64,000 nucleotides of DNA from Nostoc sp. 106C (GCF_002154725.1 NZ_MTAW01000062.1:1-64000), one strand, 5' to 3'. Positions 17,586-26,910 are shown, counted from the stretch's first letter. Notes: generated from the sequence alone by a model not told the origin. Made by a program: numbers and translations.

Positions 17586-18248
17586 TCAGTTTTTTAGCGC
17601 CAGTGTCAAACCATCCCCAATGGGTATTAGACTCAGAGTAATCCGCTGGTCTTGATGTAACTTTTGATTAAAGGTGTGAATTTTGCGGGTTCTGTTATCC
17701 TGCACTTGAAGATCGGCAACTCTTCCCGACCACAGCACATTATCGATCGCAATTAGCCCACCCGCACGTACCAGTTGCAGCGATCGCTCATAATAAGCAT
17801 CGTAGTTGCTCTTGTCAGCGTCAATAAACGCAAAATCAAAGGTTTCGGCTTCACCTGCTGCTAGCAAACTATCCAAAGTCTCTAAAGCTGGGGCAATATG
17901 CAGGTCAATTTTATCTGCCACCCCTGCTTGCTGCCAATAACGACGAGCGATCGCTGTAAACTCTTCGTTCACATCACAGGCTACCACCTTGCCATCACTG
18001 GGTAAAGCTAAAGCCACCACCAGCGTACTGTACCCCGTAAATACTCCTAGCTCTAAAGTTTTTTTAGCACCTATTAATTGCACCAGCAACGCCATAAATT
18101 GTCCTTGTTCAGGAGCAATTTGCATCCTAGCCATCGGATGCTGGGCTGTTTCATGGCGCAATTGAGCCAGGATTTCTGATTCTCGCAAAGAGACAGAAAG
18201 TAAATAATTATAAAGATGTGGTTCGAGTCCCAGAGTTTGATTTGTCAT
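17586..18248 (-). CDS. SAM-dependent O-methyltransferase (Slr0095-like)
   Basis: A 220-residue class I O-methyltransferase of the caffeoyl-CoA type. Seen motifs are LELGVFTGYSTLVVALALP (SAM motif I), VACDVNEEFTAIARRYW, DFAFIDADKSNYDAYYE (metal-binding DADK) and GGLIAIDNVLWSGRV. It resembles Synechocystis Slr0095, which methylates catechol-type phenylpropanoids in vitro. The physiological substrate is unknown. I chose ATG 18248 because the alignment with that family starts there; a GTG at 18284 would add 12 residues. It is divergent from the CoA-binding gene at 18290. Confidence 0.87.
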   Translation of the reverse strand: MTNQTLGLEPHLYNYLLSVSLRESEILAQLRHETAQHPMARMQIAPEQGQFMALLVQLIGAKKTLELGVFTGYSTLVVALALPSDGKVVACDVNEEFTAIARRYWQQAGVADKIDLHIAPALETLDSLLAAGEAETFDFAFIDADKSNYDAYYERSLQLVRAGGLIAIDNVLWSGRVADLQVQDNRTRKIHTFNQKLHQDQRITLSLIPIGDGLTLALKN

Positions 18249-18289
18249 AAAAAGTGTAACTTTGGTTAAGCGATCGCTGCTCACTGACT

Positions 18290-18724
18290 ATGCCAAACCT
18301 TAAAGATGATCACAACGCCTTGCGTGAAGTGTTAACCCATGCCAAAGCGATCGCTGTAGTTGGTCATTCGGATAAACGCGATCGTACCAGCTATCAAATC
18401 GCCCAATTTTTGAGGCGAGTAGGTTACATCGTCTATCCCGTTAACCCATTAGTTAAAGAAATTGATGGACAGCCTTGCTATCCTTCCCTGACGGAAATTC
18501 CAGATAGTGTGGATATTGTGAATATCTTTCGTCGTTCTGAGTATCTACCAGAAATTATAGAAACAGCAATTTCCATTAATGCTAAGACTGTGTGGGCACA
18601 ACTAGGTATATCGGATCGTGCATCAGCACAAAAAGCTTTAGATGCTGGGTTAAACGTCATCATGGATGCTTGTATCAAAGTTGAGTATCTGCGGCTGGAT
18701 GTAGGCAATACTAGAGGTGAGTAA
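18290..18724 (+). CDS. CoA-binding domain protein (YccU family)
   Basis: A 144-residue single-domain Rossmann protein of the CoA_binding_2 type. The motif AIAVVGHSDKRDRTSYQIA is the nucleotide-binding loop, followed by YIVYPVNPLVKEIDGQPCYP and CIKVEYLRL at the end. Family members resemble the CoA-binding domain of succinyl-CoA synthetase; the function of the standalone form is not established. Confidence 0.85.
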   Translation: MPNLKDDHNALREVLTHAKAIAVVGHSDKRDRTSYQIAQFLRRVGYIVYPVNPLVKEIDGQPCYPSLTEIPDSVDIVNIFRRSEYLPEIIETAISINAKTVWAQLGISDRASAQKALDAGLNVIMDACIKVEYLRLDVGNTRGE

Positions 18725-19150
18725 TAGTATCTAAATATGCAAGTTTGCCTCAGTATAAATTTGAGTTATACCATTGCGCTAACATCTTGTGAAATATAAA
18801 TATCTGCCTTCTGCGTTACCCCAACCAGGAGCACCAAAAGTTGCCAATAACTATAATTTGGCACACTGAGAAACTATGGGTTGTGCTTCAGTATTTTTAC
18901 TGCTACATTCTCTAATGAACTAGATTAAAAGCTAGCTCATTAGGGGCAGAGTTGTATAAGCAATCTCTGCAAGTTATCCACGAGACATTTGTCGGAAAAA
19001 TTTAACGCCCGATCTGGAATAACACTCGACGGTTTTGTAAGAACTACATAACTGACCAAAAAAGGTGGAAGGATGAACATTTCGCCACTTCTAAGCTCAT
19101 AGTTTACATTTCATCCTTTAGCTAACTTTTATCAATCAGAGGTTTCTGCA
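18725..19150. other. Intergenic region before GH13 gene
   Basis: No gene is seen. AAGGTGGAAGGATG near 19062 leads only into a nine-codon frame. The region should contain the promoter for the glycoside hydrolase. Confidence 0.35.
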
Positions 19151-21151
19151 ATGGTTATTGATTTATTGAGCCGCAAAAAGACTCACTTTGTCTTGTGGCG
19201 TCCCAACTATTTAGCAACAGCTCCCTCTCTCTACATTGGCAGCAGCAATCCCAAAGATTCCAGTCAAATAACTAAATTAGGAGAATTTCCGCTTCATCAA
19301 TCTCCAGAATTCCCAGAACTGTGGGAAGTTTCACCGCAAGAGTGTGGTCTTAAAGAAGGACAAGTTTACTTTTACTGGTTTAAAGTCCGCAACACAGAAC
19401 CTTATGACCCCGCCAATGCCAGCCAAATTCTTTATTGCACCGATCCCACAGCTACAACTGTAGATCGGCGGAAATCTGCACCTACACCGTCAGAACCAGG
19501 GGGAGTTGCCAGCTTTGATCCCGCAAGCGTGGTGCTATATCAAAATGGAACGCTGATTCCTTGCGATCCCGAAGGACAAACTGTGAATTGGGAAGGCGAT
19601 ACCTCTTTAGATACGCTACCAACCAATAATCGCTTGGTGATCTATGAATTACCTACCCGTTGGACAAAAATTAGTTCCAATGGATCGATTGAAGAAGGAA
19701 ATGGCACATTTCGCGATGTTTTAGCACTGTTGATCCCAGAAGCGATCGCACCGACATTTCCGGCAATTCGGACTTTAAATAACCGTGCTCATCTTGTGGA
19801 ACTTGGAGTCAATGCTTTGGAACTCCTACCGCCTGAAGATAGTGATGATAATTTGAATTGGGGTTACGGTACTGCAAATTATTTTGCAGCGGATTTCGAT
19901 TTAGGACGCCCAGATAGTCAGTCAGCACCTACAGCTTCAACTGATTTAGCTAACCTGATTAAAGCTTGTCATCAACATGGTTTGCGGTTTTTTATCGACA
20001 TTGTGATGGCATTCTCGCGAAATAATCCTTACCATAACGTTAATTTTTTGGATTTTTACCTCAAGTGGGGTAGTGGCGATCCAGAGCAAGGTAATAGAGA
20101 TGGCTTTGGTGGAGATTTATTTAAGTACAACTATTGGGTGGAGGGTTACCACCCAATTACTGGGCAAAAATCGTGGTTTGTGCCAGCTCGTGAATACTTG
20201 AAGACCCATATAGCTCACTGGTTGGAATATTACCGGGTGGATGGTTTGCGGTTGGATAGTGTAAACAATGTTGCCAATTACGACTTTTTGCAAGAGTTTA
20301 AAGACTTTGCCCGCACCTTATGGGATAAAAGGGGAGGAGGAGGCGATCGCTTCCTCGTAGTTGGAGAAGAGTTAAGTGTACCTTTATCTCTGGTGCATCA
20401 AAATCGTTTAGATGGACTTTGGAACGAAAAATTCAAGCAAATCATCCGCCAGGTAATTTTAGGTAAAAGTGCTTGGGATGAACCTAGCTTTGAATGGAGT
20501 GTCCGCAAACTTATTGATTGCCAGAACTTAGGCTTTACAGATGGTTCTCAAGCTGTGAATTACCTAACTTCCCATGATGTTGGTGGTTATGGTAACGAAC
20601 GTTTCTTTAATTACTTGGCTAGTAATGGCATTAATAATACTGAACCACGCATTAAGCTAGCCTTTGCCTGCTTGCTAACTGCTGTGGGCATTCCGATGAT
20701 TCTCGCTGGAGACGAATTCGCCGATCAGCAGGATTTAGGACTCACAGACGAGCATGGTAGCTATAAACAGATTGACCCAGTTAACTACAGCCGTGTGAAA
20801 GACGATTGGCGACAACGCATTTTTCAATATGTTGCGCGATTGGTTCACTTGCGCAAATCTTCTGATGCTTTAGCTGTGAATGATACTCAGTTTATTCATA
20901 GTGACTTCAATGACGGCAAACGAGTTTTAGTTTGGCAGCGTGGTAATCAAGCCGATAATTTAGTAGTTGTGGTGGCAAATTTCTCTGACTACGGCACTCC
21001 TGGGGGTTATGAATACAAAGTTCCTAATTGGCCTGCAACCCCATCTGGTAAGCAGTGGAAAGAAATTACTCAAGAACGAATAGTGCCATCAGAATGGGTA
21101 GGTAGAGAAGGAATCTTCCCTTGGGAGGCTAAGGTTTACACACTCGTTTAA
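19151..21151 (+). CDS. GH13 alpha-amylase-family enzyme
   Basis: A 666-residue GH13 enzyme. An N-terminal beta domain (CBM48-like, about 1-110) is followed by the TIM barrel. Motifs: FFIDIVMAFSRN (region I), DGLRLDSVNN with the nucleophile Asp, VVGEEL with the general acid Glu and TSHDVGGYG with the transition-state stabilising Asp; all three catalytic acids are present. A C-terminal beta domain ends WEAKVYTL. The CBM48 layout suggests action on alpha-1,6- or alpha-1,4-glucans such as glycogen, but the subfamily cannot be fixed by eye. A terminator-like hairpin follows. Confidence 0.85.
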   Translation: MVIDLLSRKKTHFVLWRPNYLATAPSLYIGSSNPKDSSQITKLGEFPLHQSPEFPELWEVSPQECGLKEGQVYFYWFKVRNTEPYDPANASQILYCTDPTATTVDRRKSAPTPSEPGGVASFDPASVVLYQNGTLIPCDPEGQTVNWEGDTSLDTLPTNNRLVIYELPTRWTKISSNGSIEEGNGTFRDVLALLIPEAIAPTFPAIRTLNNRAHLVELGVNALELLPPEDSDDNLNWGYGTANYFAADFDLGRPDSQSAPTASTDLANLIKACHQHGLRFFIDIVMAFSRNNPYHNVNFLDFYLKWGSGDPEQGNRDGFGGDLFKYNYWVEGYHPITGQKSWFVPAREYLKTHIAHWLEYYRVDGLRLDSVNNVANYDFLQEFKDFARTLWDKRGGGGDRFLVVGEELSVPLSLVHQNRLDGLWNEKFKQIIRQVILGKSAWDEPSFEWSVRKLIDCQNLGFTDGSQAVNYLTSHDVGGYGNERFFNYLASNGINNTEPRIKLAFACLLTAVGIPMILAGDEFADQQDLGLTDEHGSYKQIDPVNYSRVKDDWRQRIFQYVARLVHLRKSSDALAVNDTQFIHSDFNDGKRVLVWQRGNQADNLVVVVANFSDYGTPGGYEYKVPNWPATPSGKQWKEITQERIVPSEWVGREGIFPWEAKVYTLV

Positions 21152-21177
21152 TCTTCAACCAAGCTGGGACACATAAA

Positions 21178-21222
21178 AATGGCTTTGCTGATTGTGAGGA
21201 TTGGCAAAGCCATTCGTTTTAG
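21178..21222 (+). terminator. Terminator-like hairpin after GH13 gene
   Basis: An 11-base perfect stem, AATGGCTTTGC (21178-21188) against GCAAAGCCATT (21204-21214), with a 15-base loop, followed by CGTTTTAG. Confidence 0.6.
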
Positions 21223-21326
21223 TAGAAACGACTCAGAAAGCGATCGCCACTTTAAATTGGACTTTCCACCCCCCATCCCCAACGCGGTAAAATCGCAAGA
21301 GCGCAAATTTAAGCTATGCATTGAGT

Positions 21327-22136
21327 GTGAAAACTGACAGCATTTTTTATCGTCTTTTTCGAGAATTTCCAGAGATATTTTTTGAATTAATTGGCAACCC
21401 ATCCCAAACTGCGGAGGCTTATCAATTCTCCTCGATCGAAATTAAGCAAACTGCATTTCGCATAGATGGTGTGTTTCTGCCTACACAAGGAGAAATAAAC
21501 CCAATTTACTTTGTCGAAGTCCAATTTCAACCCGACACAGAAATCTACTCACGCTTATTGTCAGAAATCTTTTTATACCTGCGTCAAAATCAACCGCAGA
21601 ATTCCTGGCAAGGAGTAGTGATTTTTCCCACGCGCAGTCTAGACATATCAGATATCAATAATTACAGCGAATTATTTACTAGTCAGCGTGTTACTCGTAT
21701 TTATCTTGATGAATTAGGTGAAACAGCATCACTACCAGTTGGTATTGCTACGATTAAATTAATAGTCGAAGATGAAGATACAGCAATTCTCACTGCTAGG
21801 GAGCTAATCGACAGAAGCCAACAAGAAATTAATACAGAATCAAAACAACGGCAGTTATTAGAATTGATAGAGACAATCTTGGTTTATAAGTTTCCGACTA
21901 TGAGTCGAGAGGAAATAGAAGGTATGTTTGGTTTAAGTGAGTTGAAGCAGACAAGAGTCTATCAAGAAGCTAAACAAGAAGGCTTGAAAGAAGGCAAGCA
22001 AGAAGGACGCTTGGAAGCAAAATTAGAAGCTGTAAGTCGACTTTTAGCTTTGGGTTTGACAATAGAACAAATATCACAAGTTTTAGATTTGGAAATTGAA
22101 CAAGTTGAACAAGCTGCTCAATTGAGAGGAGATTGA
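21327..22136 (+). CDS. Rpn-family recombination-promoting nuclease/putative transposase
   Basis: A 269-residue Rpn-family protein (PD-(D/E)XK nuclease fold, DUF2887 type) with start region KTDSIFYRLFREFPEIFFEL, active-site-like FRIDGVFLP and YFVEVQFQPD (the D...ExQ core) and a C-terminal coiled, charged repeat region (KQEGLKEGKQEGRLEAKLEA). Rpn proteins promote RecA-independent recombination in other bacteria and are multicopy in cyanobacteria. GTG 21327 is preferred over TTG 21321 because family members begin MKTDSIFY. Confidence 0.82.
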   Translation: MKTDSIFYRLFREFPEIFFELIGNPSQTAEAYQFSSIEIKQTAFRIDGVFLPTQGEINPIYFVEVQFQPDTEIYSRLLSEIFLYLRQNQPQNSWQGVVIFPTRSLDISDINNYSELFTSQRVTRIYLDELGETASLPVGIATIKLIVEDEDTAILTARELIDRSQQEINTESKQRQLLELIETILVYKFPTMSREEIEGMFGLSELKQTRVYQEAKQEGLKEGKQEGRLEAKLEAVSRLLALGLTIEQISQVLDLEIEQVEQAAQLRGD

Positions 22137-22174
22137 GAATATTTTCGCTTGGAATTATTTGATGCTAGTCCGGG

Positions 22175-22672
22175 ATGTCTATGTCAGATCAACAAAATAA
22201 GTCGATTGTATTGCAAATGTACAACTCCTTCGATCAAGGCAATTTAGACAAAGTGCAGGAATCTCTTGCCCCAAATTTTGTTGCTCACATACCAGGTGCT
22301 AGCGAACCGCTGAATCGTGAAGCGTTCATGCAATCTGTACTGATGACTTTTCGTTCTGCCTTTCCTGATGGGATGCACCGATTTGAAGATGTAATTGCTG
22401 AGGATGATAAAGTCGTGACGCGCGGTACTTTTAGCGGTACTCATTTTGGAGAATTACAAGGTATTCCTCCCACAGGTAAGCAAATCACCATCCCATTCTT
22501 TCATATTGATCGCATCGTAGATGGTAAACTCGTGGAACACTGGGGTCAAAGTGACTTGCTAGGCTTGATGCAACAAGTGGGAATCATTCCAATACCAGGG
22601 CCAGGTTTGATTGTACGAAAATTATATTTGGCGTTAAGCAAAGCTATGCCGTTCGCGCAGCGTCTCCGCTAG
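22175..22672 (+). CDS. SnoaL-like ester cyclase/NTF2-fold protein with repeat-derived C-terminus
   Basis: A 165-residue protein of the SnoaL-like (NTF2 fold) ester cyclase group: NKSIVLQMYNSFDQGN, then VAHIPG, DKVVTRGTFSGTHFGEL and PFFHIDRIVDGKLVEHWGQSD. Such proteins have varied or unknown functions. The last residues (AMPFAQRLR and stop) lie inside a dispersed GC-rich repeat (about 22645-22690, GCTATGCCGTTCGCGCAGCG), so the native C-terminus was probably replaced by a repeat insertion. Confidence 0.8.
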   Translation: MSMSDQQNKSIVLQMYNSFDQGNLDKVQESLAPNFVAHIPGASEPLNREAFMQSVLMTFRSAFPDGMHRFEDVIAEDDKVVTRGTFSGTHFGELQGIPPTGKQITIPFFHIDRIVDGKLVEHWGQSDLLGLMQQVGIIPIPGPGLIVRKLYLALSKAMPFAQRLR

Positions 22673-22764
22673 GAGAAGGCTTATCGCTTCAATTACAAGT
22701 AAATTCAATCAAGACGCATCTTGATTAGAGAAATATTATTAATTTTGCATTTTGAATTCTTTGT

Positions 22765-23820
22765 ATGCTTACTCTATCTCCTAGTCTCAAAGCTAGACTC
22801 TCCCAACCCCTAAAAATTGGATCGTTTGAAGTCAACAGCCGGGTTTTGCAGTCGCCTTTATCTGGGGTGACGGATATGGTGTTTCGCCGTTTGGTACGTC
22901 GCTATGCACCAGAGTCGATGATGTACACAGAAATGGTAAATGCTACGGGGTTGCATTATGTCAAGGAGTTGCCGAAAATCATGGAGGTAGACCCCAATGA
23001 ACGACCAATTAGCATCCAGTTATTTGATTGTCGTCCAGATTTTTTGGCAGAAGCAGCAGTAAAAGCGGTTGCGGAAGGTGCTGATACTGTTGATATCAAT
23101 ATGGGGTGTCCAGTAAATAAGATTACCAAAAATGGTGGTGGATCTTCGCTATTACGTCAACCAGAAGTAGCAGAAGCTATTATGCGCGAAGTGGTGAAGG
23201 CTGTTGATGTACCAGTAACCGTAAAAACCCGTATTGGCTGGAACGACAAGGAAATTACTATTCTCGATTTTGCCAAGCGGATGGAAGATGCCGGAGCGAA
23301 AATGATTACGGTGCATGGACGCACCCGTGCCCAAGGGTACAATGGTCATGCTCGCTGGGAATGGATTGCGCGTGTTAAAGAAGTACTTTCTATCCCAGTC
23401 ATTGGTAATGGAGATATTTTCTCAGTTGAGGCGGCGGTGAAATGCTTAGAGCAGACTGGCGCTGACGGGGTAATGTGTTCTCGTGGAACCCTAGGTTATC
23501 CCTTTTTGGTGGGAGAAGTTGATTACTTCTTGAAAACTGGAGAACTATTACCACCACCAACGCCAATTCAACGCCTGGAATGCGCGCGAGAACATTTACA
23601 GGCTTTGTGGGAATATAAAGGCGATCGCGGTGTACGTCAAGCTCGCAAGCACATGACTTGGTATGCTAAAGGGTTTGTAGGTGCTGCTGATTTGCGGGGA
23701 CAGCTAAGTTTAGTAGAAACTGTCAATCAAGGTTTAGATTTGATTGATCGAGCAATTGAAAAATTAGCTAATGGTTATGAACTTGAAGTAGATACAGAAT
23801 CGAACTTTGCTTTGATTTAA
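22765..23820 (+). CDS. dusB: tRNA-dihydrouridine synthase
   Basis: A 351-residue flavoprotein reducing uridine to dihydrouridine in the tRNA D-loop. Motifs seen: SPLSGVTDMVFRRLVRRYAP at the start, DTVDINMGCPVNKITKNGGG (with the catalytic Cys in the MGCP loop), MITVHGRTRAQGYNG and VIGNGDIFSVEAA. The DusB-type sequence is the best fit. It is convergent with the DUF2059 gene. Confidence 0.9.
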   Translation: MLTLSPSLKARLSQPLKIGSFEVNSRVLQSPLSGVTDMVFRRLVRRYAPESMMYTEMVNATGLHYVKELPKIMEVDPNERPISIQLFDCRPDFLAEAAVKAVAEGADTVDINMGCPVNKITKNGGGSSLLRQPEVAEAIMREVVKAVDVPVTVKTRIGWNDKEITILDFAKRMEDAGAKMITVHGRTRAQGYNGHARWEWIARVKEVLSIPVIGNGDIFSVEAAVKCLEQTGADGVMCSRGTLGYPFLVGEVDYFLKTGELLPPPTPIQRLECAREHLQALWEYKGDRGVRQARKHMTWYAKGFVGAADLRGQLSLVETVNQGLDLIDRAIEKLANGYELEVDTESNFALI

Positions 23821-23917
23821 TAGCCATCTAATTTTGGTAATTGGATTTTATTTATTCCACGTTTCTAACTAACGGGAGTATACCCTTCGTTTTTAACTGG
23901 CTAGTTTCCATTAATAA

Positions 23918-24054
23918 ACTTCTTGCAAAAATCCGAATAAGAATAAAAAAACCACAGATGTAGACACAAAGTGGCTTCCCGTAGGGTAAACCGATAAACA
24001 CAGATATTTATGTGTGGTTCGATTTTCAAAACATCGACTTATGCAAGAAGTCTA
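23918..24054. repeat. MITE-like repeat, TAGACTTCTTGCA family
   Basis: ACTTCTTGCA at 23918-23927 and TGCAAGAAGT at 24042-24051 are perfect 10-base inverted repeats bounding a unit of about 135 bases without coding capacity. Related units lie at 2066-2188 and 4648-4696. Confidence 0.6.
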
Positions 24055-24061
24055 ATGTAAA

Positions 24062-24090
24062 ATCCCACCCATACAAGAGGTGGGATGAGT
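24062..24090. terminator. Bidirectional terminator-like hairpin between dusB and DUF2059 gene
   Basis: ATCCCACC (24062-24069) pairs with GGTGGGAT (24079-24086) around a 9-base loop in the space between two convergent genes. Confidence 0.5.
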
Positions 24091-24110
24091 TTAATTTATA
24101 TAAACTGTTG

Positions 24111-24611
24111 TTATTGACGACGAGGCGTATATCCTTCCGCTTCTAATTTCTTAATAGCTCTTGCGGCAGCTTCTTTTCCATATCTTATCCCAATTGCGGC
24201 TGATTCCCTTGAAAGTTGGGGGATAACCGTAAGTGTTTTTTGTCCTAATGGTGTTTGATAAAATGCAATAATTTGTTTTATCTCATCATTGGTAAAGTAT
24301 TTATTATAAATAGGAATAAACTCATTGATCATGTCATCTGGTTTTAGTTCTGCTAAAAAAGTATCCCAAAATTTTTGCGGTACTTGAGGATATTCACCTT
24401 TCAAGGCTACGAACATTTGATTGATGACTTGTCGTGAAAGATTTCTTGCACCAGTTATTTCTAATAATTTCTTTATGTTATTTATTTTGTCTGTATCTTG
24501 AGCATTTGGAGTTGGCCCAGTCGAATTATTAGGAGTTTGAGCAAAAGCAACTCCGTTAAAAGTGGCGATTAGTGAAATAGCAACAGCCGAAATTAAAAGT
24601 TTCATTTTCAT
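24111..24611 (-). CDS. Secreted DUF2059-domain protein
   Basis: A 166-residue protein. The signal peptide (MKMKLLISAVAISLIATFNG, cleavage after AFA near residue 24) should send it to the periplasm. The mature part matches DUF2059: LLEITGARNLSRQVINQMF, then EFIPIYNKYFTNDEIKQI and AFYQTPLGQK. DUF2059 proteins have no established biochemical role. I chose ATG 24611, since the longer frame to 24686 would precede the signal peptide with 25 extra residues. Confidence 0.83.
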   Translation of the reverse strand: MKMKLLISAVAISLIATFNGVAFAQTPNNSTGPTPNAQDTDKINNIKKLLEITGARNLSRQVINQMFVALKGEYPQVPQKFWDTFLAELKPDDMINEFIPIYNKYFTNDEIKQIIAFYQTPLGQKTLTVIPQLSRESAAIGIRYGKEAAARAIKKLEAEGYTPRRQ

Positions 24612-24686
24612 ATTATTTATTTGGGACCAATTATCAATTGAAAAAAGCTTGAAGACTTTTATAATATAAAGAACAGGACCCAACAA

Positions 24687-25130
24687 ATAGATTATTAATG
24701 TTGAGTTTGCTATCCTTAGTTCAAACGAAAATTCAACTTAACTTGATATGCTAAAGGATTTGTTTACAAATTGCCCATTGTAGATAACACCTAGAGTTAT
24801 TAACTTATGTACAATAGATTACCATCTAGCTAGCACTAAATCTACACCAGTAATTAACTCTTGTGGCATAGTTTATGTGGGCATTTGGCGAATATACCTT
24901 GCCCATTTACTAAAGTTTATACCTAGAAAGCAGTTAGCGATTCCCCTTAAAGAAAACTTTGGGCTTTGCTGAAATTACTTACTATCCCTTTAAAAACTTT
25001 GGTAGTAAATTCGTGATGAATGCTGAGGTGGTTATCAGTTTTCAACAGAGAAGCTAAGTAGGTCGGCGTGAATATTTATCGTTGGGATGAGGCAGGAGGC
25101 AGTCCCAATGAAAAAATTTCACCACCATGA
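24687..25130. other. Intergenic region left of IS110 pair
   Basis: No gene is seen. The boundary of the first IS110 element probably lies somewhere in the right half of this stretch, but I see no clear terminal repeats, as is usual for IS110. Confidence 0.35.
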
Positions 25131-25285
25131 ATGAAAATATGGTAGCCTCCAAGATAAGGCTGATACAAGCGAGGTTGTTCCTTCAGTAGAGCGCCAGAGC
25201 CTGAGAGGCAGTCGAACCCGGATATCGAGAGGCATTGCCAATTGTCGCTACTAGACTATTTGAAAGTTTTAGTAAGCACGCAAGT
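25131..25285 (+). ncRNA. Candidate IS110 bridge RNA, element 1
   Basis: Non-coding segment upstream of the first transposase. In order it holds ATGAAAATATGGTA, GAGGTTGTTCCTTCAGTAGA, CAGTCGAACCC, GTCGC and AAGCACGCAA, all with counterparts before the second transposase at 26765-26910. IS110 left ends encode a bridge RNA that pairs with target and donor DNA. Conservation of blocks with variable intervals fits an RNA with fixed scaffold and variable guide loops; ends are approximate. Confidence 0.5.
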
Positions 25286-25321
25286 CAGAATCTACCAACA
25301 GAGATATCCACGAATTAGCCA

Positions 25322-25372
25322 CGCCAGTTGCTCAACTTGGGGAGACCCCAAGACCGCACTGGCTCCCCTATC
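25322..25372. repeat. REP-like palindromic repeat, copy 1
   Basis: CGCCAGTTGCTCAACTTGGG, then GAGACCCCAAGACCGCACTGG. The inner CTTGGGG/CCCCAAG and outer GCCAGT/ACTGGC arms form a cruciform-like hairpin. The same repeat occurs inverted at 28349-28394, on the other side of the IS110 pair. Confidence 0.65.
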
Positions 25373-25403
25373 AATTTGATGCTTTTGTAGTAGGTCAAGG
25401 GAG

Positions 25404-26639
25404 ATGCAGGTAGTCTACAGTCGTTGTGCGGGCTTGGATGTACATAAAAAGAGCGTAGTAGCTTGTGTCATCACTCCCAATGATTCGAGAGGATGGCACA
25501 AGGAGATTCGGACATTCAGCACCATGACTAAAGACTTGTTAAATCTTTGTGACTGGTTAACAAGTCATGATTGTACCCATGTAGCGATGGAAAGTACTGG
25601 AGAGTACTGGCGGCCTGTTTTTAATATCTTGGAAGGCAACTTTGAAGTTATTTTAGTCAACGCCCGCCATATGAAAGCGGTGCCAGGACGAAAAACAGAC
25701 ATCAAAGATGCTCAATGGATAGCCGAACTACTACAGCATGGGCTGCTACGTCCCAGTTTGATCCCACCTATCGAGCACAGAGACTTGCGTGACTTAACCC
25801 GTCATCGTAGTAACTTTATTCGCGAACGAGTTAATTTGGTCAACCGAGTCCAAAAAGTACTCGAAGCCGCCAATATCAAACTCGCCTCAGTTGCAAGCGA
25901 TGTCATGGGGGTATCAGGACGAGCAATGCTGGCTGCGATTGTCGAGGGTAATAGTACTCCCGAACTAATGGCGGGTCTGGCAAAAGGGACAATGACCAAA
26001 AAGCATGATTTGCTCGTTTCCGCTCTTGAGGGGCGAGTTCGTCCCCATCAAAAGTTTATCCTTGCCCAGCTACTAGCTCAAATTGATAGTATTGACTCAT
26101 CGATTGAACTTTTCGACCAACAAATCGAGGAGTATTGCCACCCTTTCGAGGCAGCAGTTGAGTTAGTTGACACGATACCTGGTATCGCACGTCGAACTGC
26201 TGAGATTATTGTCTCGGAAATTGGCACAGATATGAGCCGTTTTCCCAGTGCCGAACATTTAGCGGCTTGGGCTGGGGTTGCCCCTGGCAATTATGAAAGT
26301 GGCGGTAAAAAGCTTTCTGACAGCACCCGCAAAGGTAATCGAGTTTTACGAACTATTTTGGTTCAAGCTGCCCATGCTTTGGCTCGGACGAAAACTTACC
26401 TTGCTGCCCAGTTTCGTCGTCTGGCTGCACGCAGAGGTAAAAAACGCGCTGCGGTTGCTGTTGCACACTCAATTTTAGTGATTGCATATCATCTCATATC
26501 CCGCCAAGAACCTTACAAAGATTTAGGAGCTGATTATTTTGACAAACAACGACCAGAAAGTGTTAAAAAACGCTTGATTAAACGCTTAGAAAAGCTTGGT
26601 TATCAAGTTAATCTTGAGCCTGTTCCAGTTGCAAGTTAA
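25404..26639 (+). CDS. IS110-family transposase (DEDD type), copy 1
   Basis: A 411-residue IS110-family recombinase. The N-terminal RuvC-like domain has AGLDVHKKSVVACVI (Asp), MESTGEYWRPVFNIL (Glu) and KTDIKDAQWIAELLQHG (Asp pair), the DEDD tetrad. The C-terminal Transposase_20 domain has IPGIARRTAEIIVSEIG, LAAWAGVAPGNYESGGKK with the likely catalytic Ser, and ILVQAAHALARTKTYLA. The frame is intact, so it may be active. IS110 enzymes work with a bridge RNA made from the upstream non-coding region. Confidence 0.93.
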   Translation: MQVVYSRCAGLDVHKKSVVACVITPNDSRGWHKEIRTFSTMTKDLLNLCDWLTSHDCTHVAMESTGEYWRPVFNILEGNFEVILVNARHMKAVPGRKTDIKDAQWIAELLQHGLLRPSLIPPIEHRDLRDLTRHRSNFIRERVNLVNRVQKVLEAANIKLASVASDVMGVSGRAMLAAIVEGNSTPELMAGLAKGTMTKKHDLLVSALEGRVRPHQKFILAQLLAQIDSIDSSIELFDQQIEEYCHPFEAAVELVDTIPGIARRTAEIIVSEIGTDMSRFPSAEHLAAWAGVAPGNYESGGKKLSDSTRKGNRVLRTILVQAAHALARTKTYLAAQFRRLAARRGKKRAAVAVAHSILVIAYHLISRQEPYKDLGADYFDKQRPESVKKRLIKRLEKLGYQVNLEPVPVAS

Positions 26640-26764
26640 ACCCGCAATCAATATTTTAGTTTTGGCTGTCGCCATTCAACGACTTCAGCCACATACCGTT
26701 GTTGAGTTTTTGCCCAAGTTTGATTTTCAAGTCAGTCAATCACGGGAAAAACCCACAACCAAGC

Positions 26765-26910
26765 ATGAAAGTATGATATTTTCCCCAATGGTACTCCAAA
26801 TAGAGGTTGTGGTTCAGTAGTGCAAAATTAGCCTGAAAGTCAGTCTAGCCGCGATACTCATTCAAGCACAACCAAATGTCGCAAGCGTGTAGAATCAGGC
26901 ACGCAAAGCA
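26765..26910 (+). ncRNA. Candidate IS110 bridge RNA, element 2
   Basis: The counterpart of 25131-25285: ATGAAAGTATGATA, GAGGTTGTGGTTCAGTAG, CAGTC, GTCGCAAGCG and GGCACGCAAAGC appear in the same order and similar spacing. It lies between the two transposase genes, about 200 bases before the second ATG (measured from GAGGTTGT). Confidence 0.5.

Noticed and set aside
25195-25240. tRNA-like GTCGAACCCGG segment
   Set aside because: No acceptor stem or anticodon arm of tRNA length can be drawn around it, and its counterpart occurs in the second IS110 leader, so it belongs to the candidate bridge RNA.
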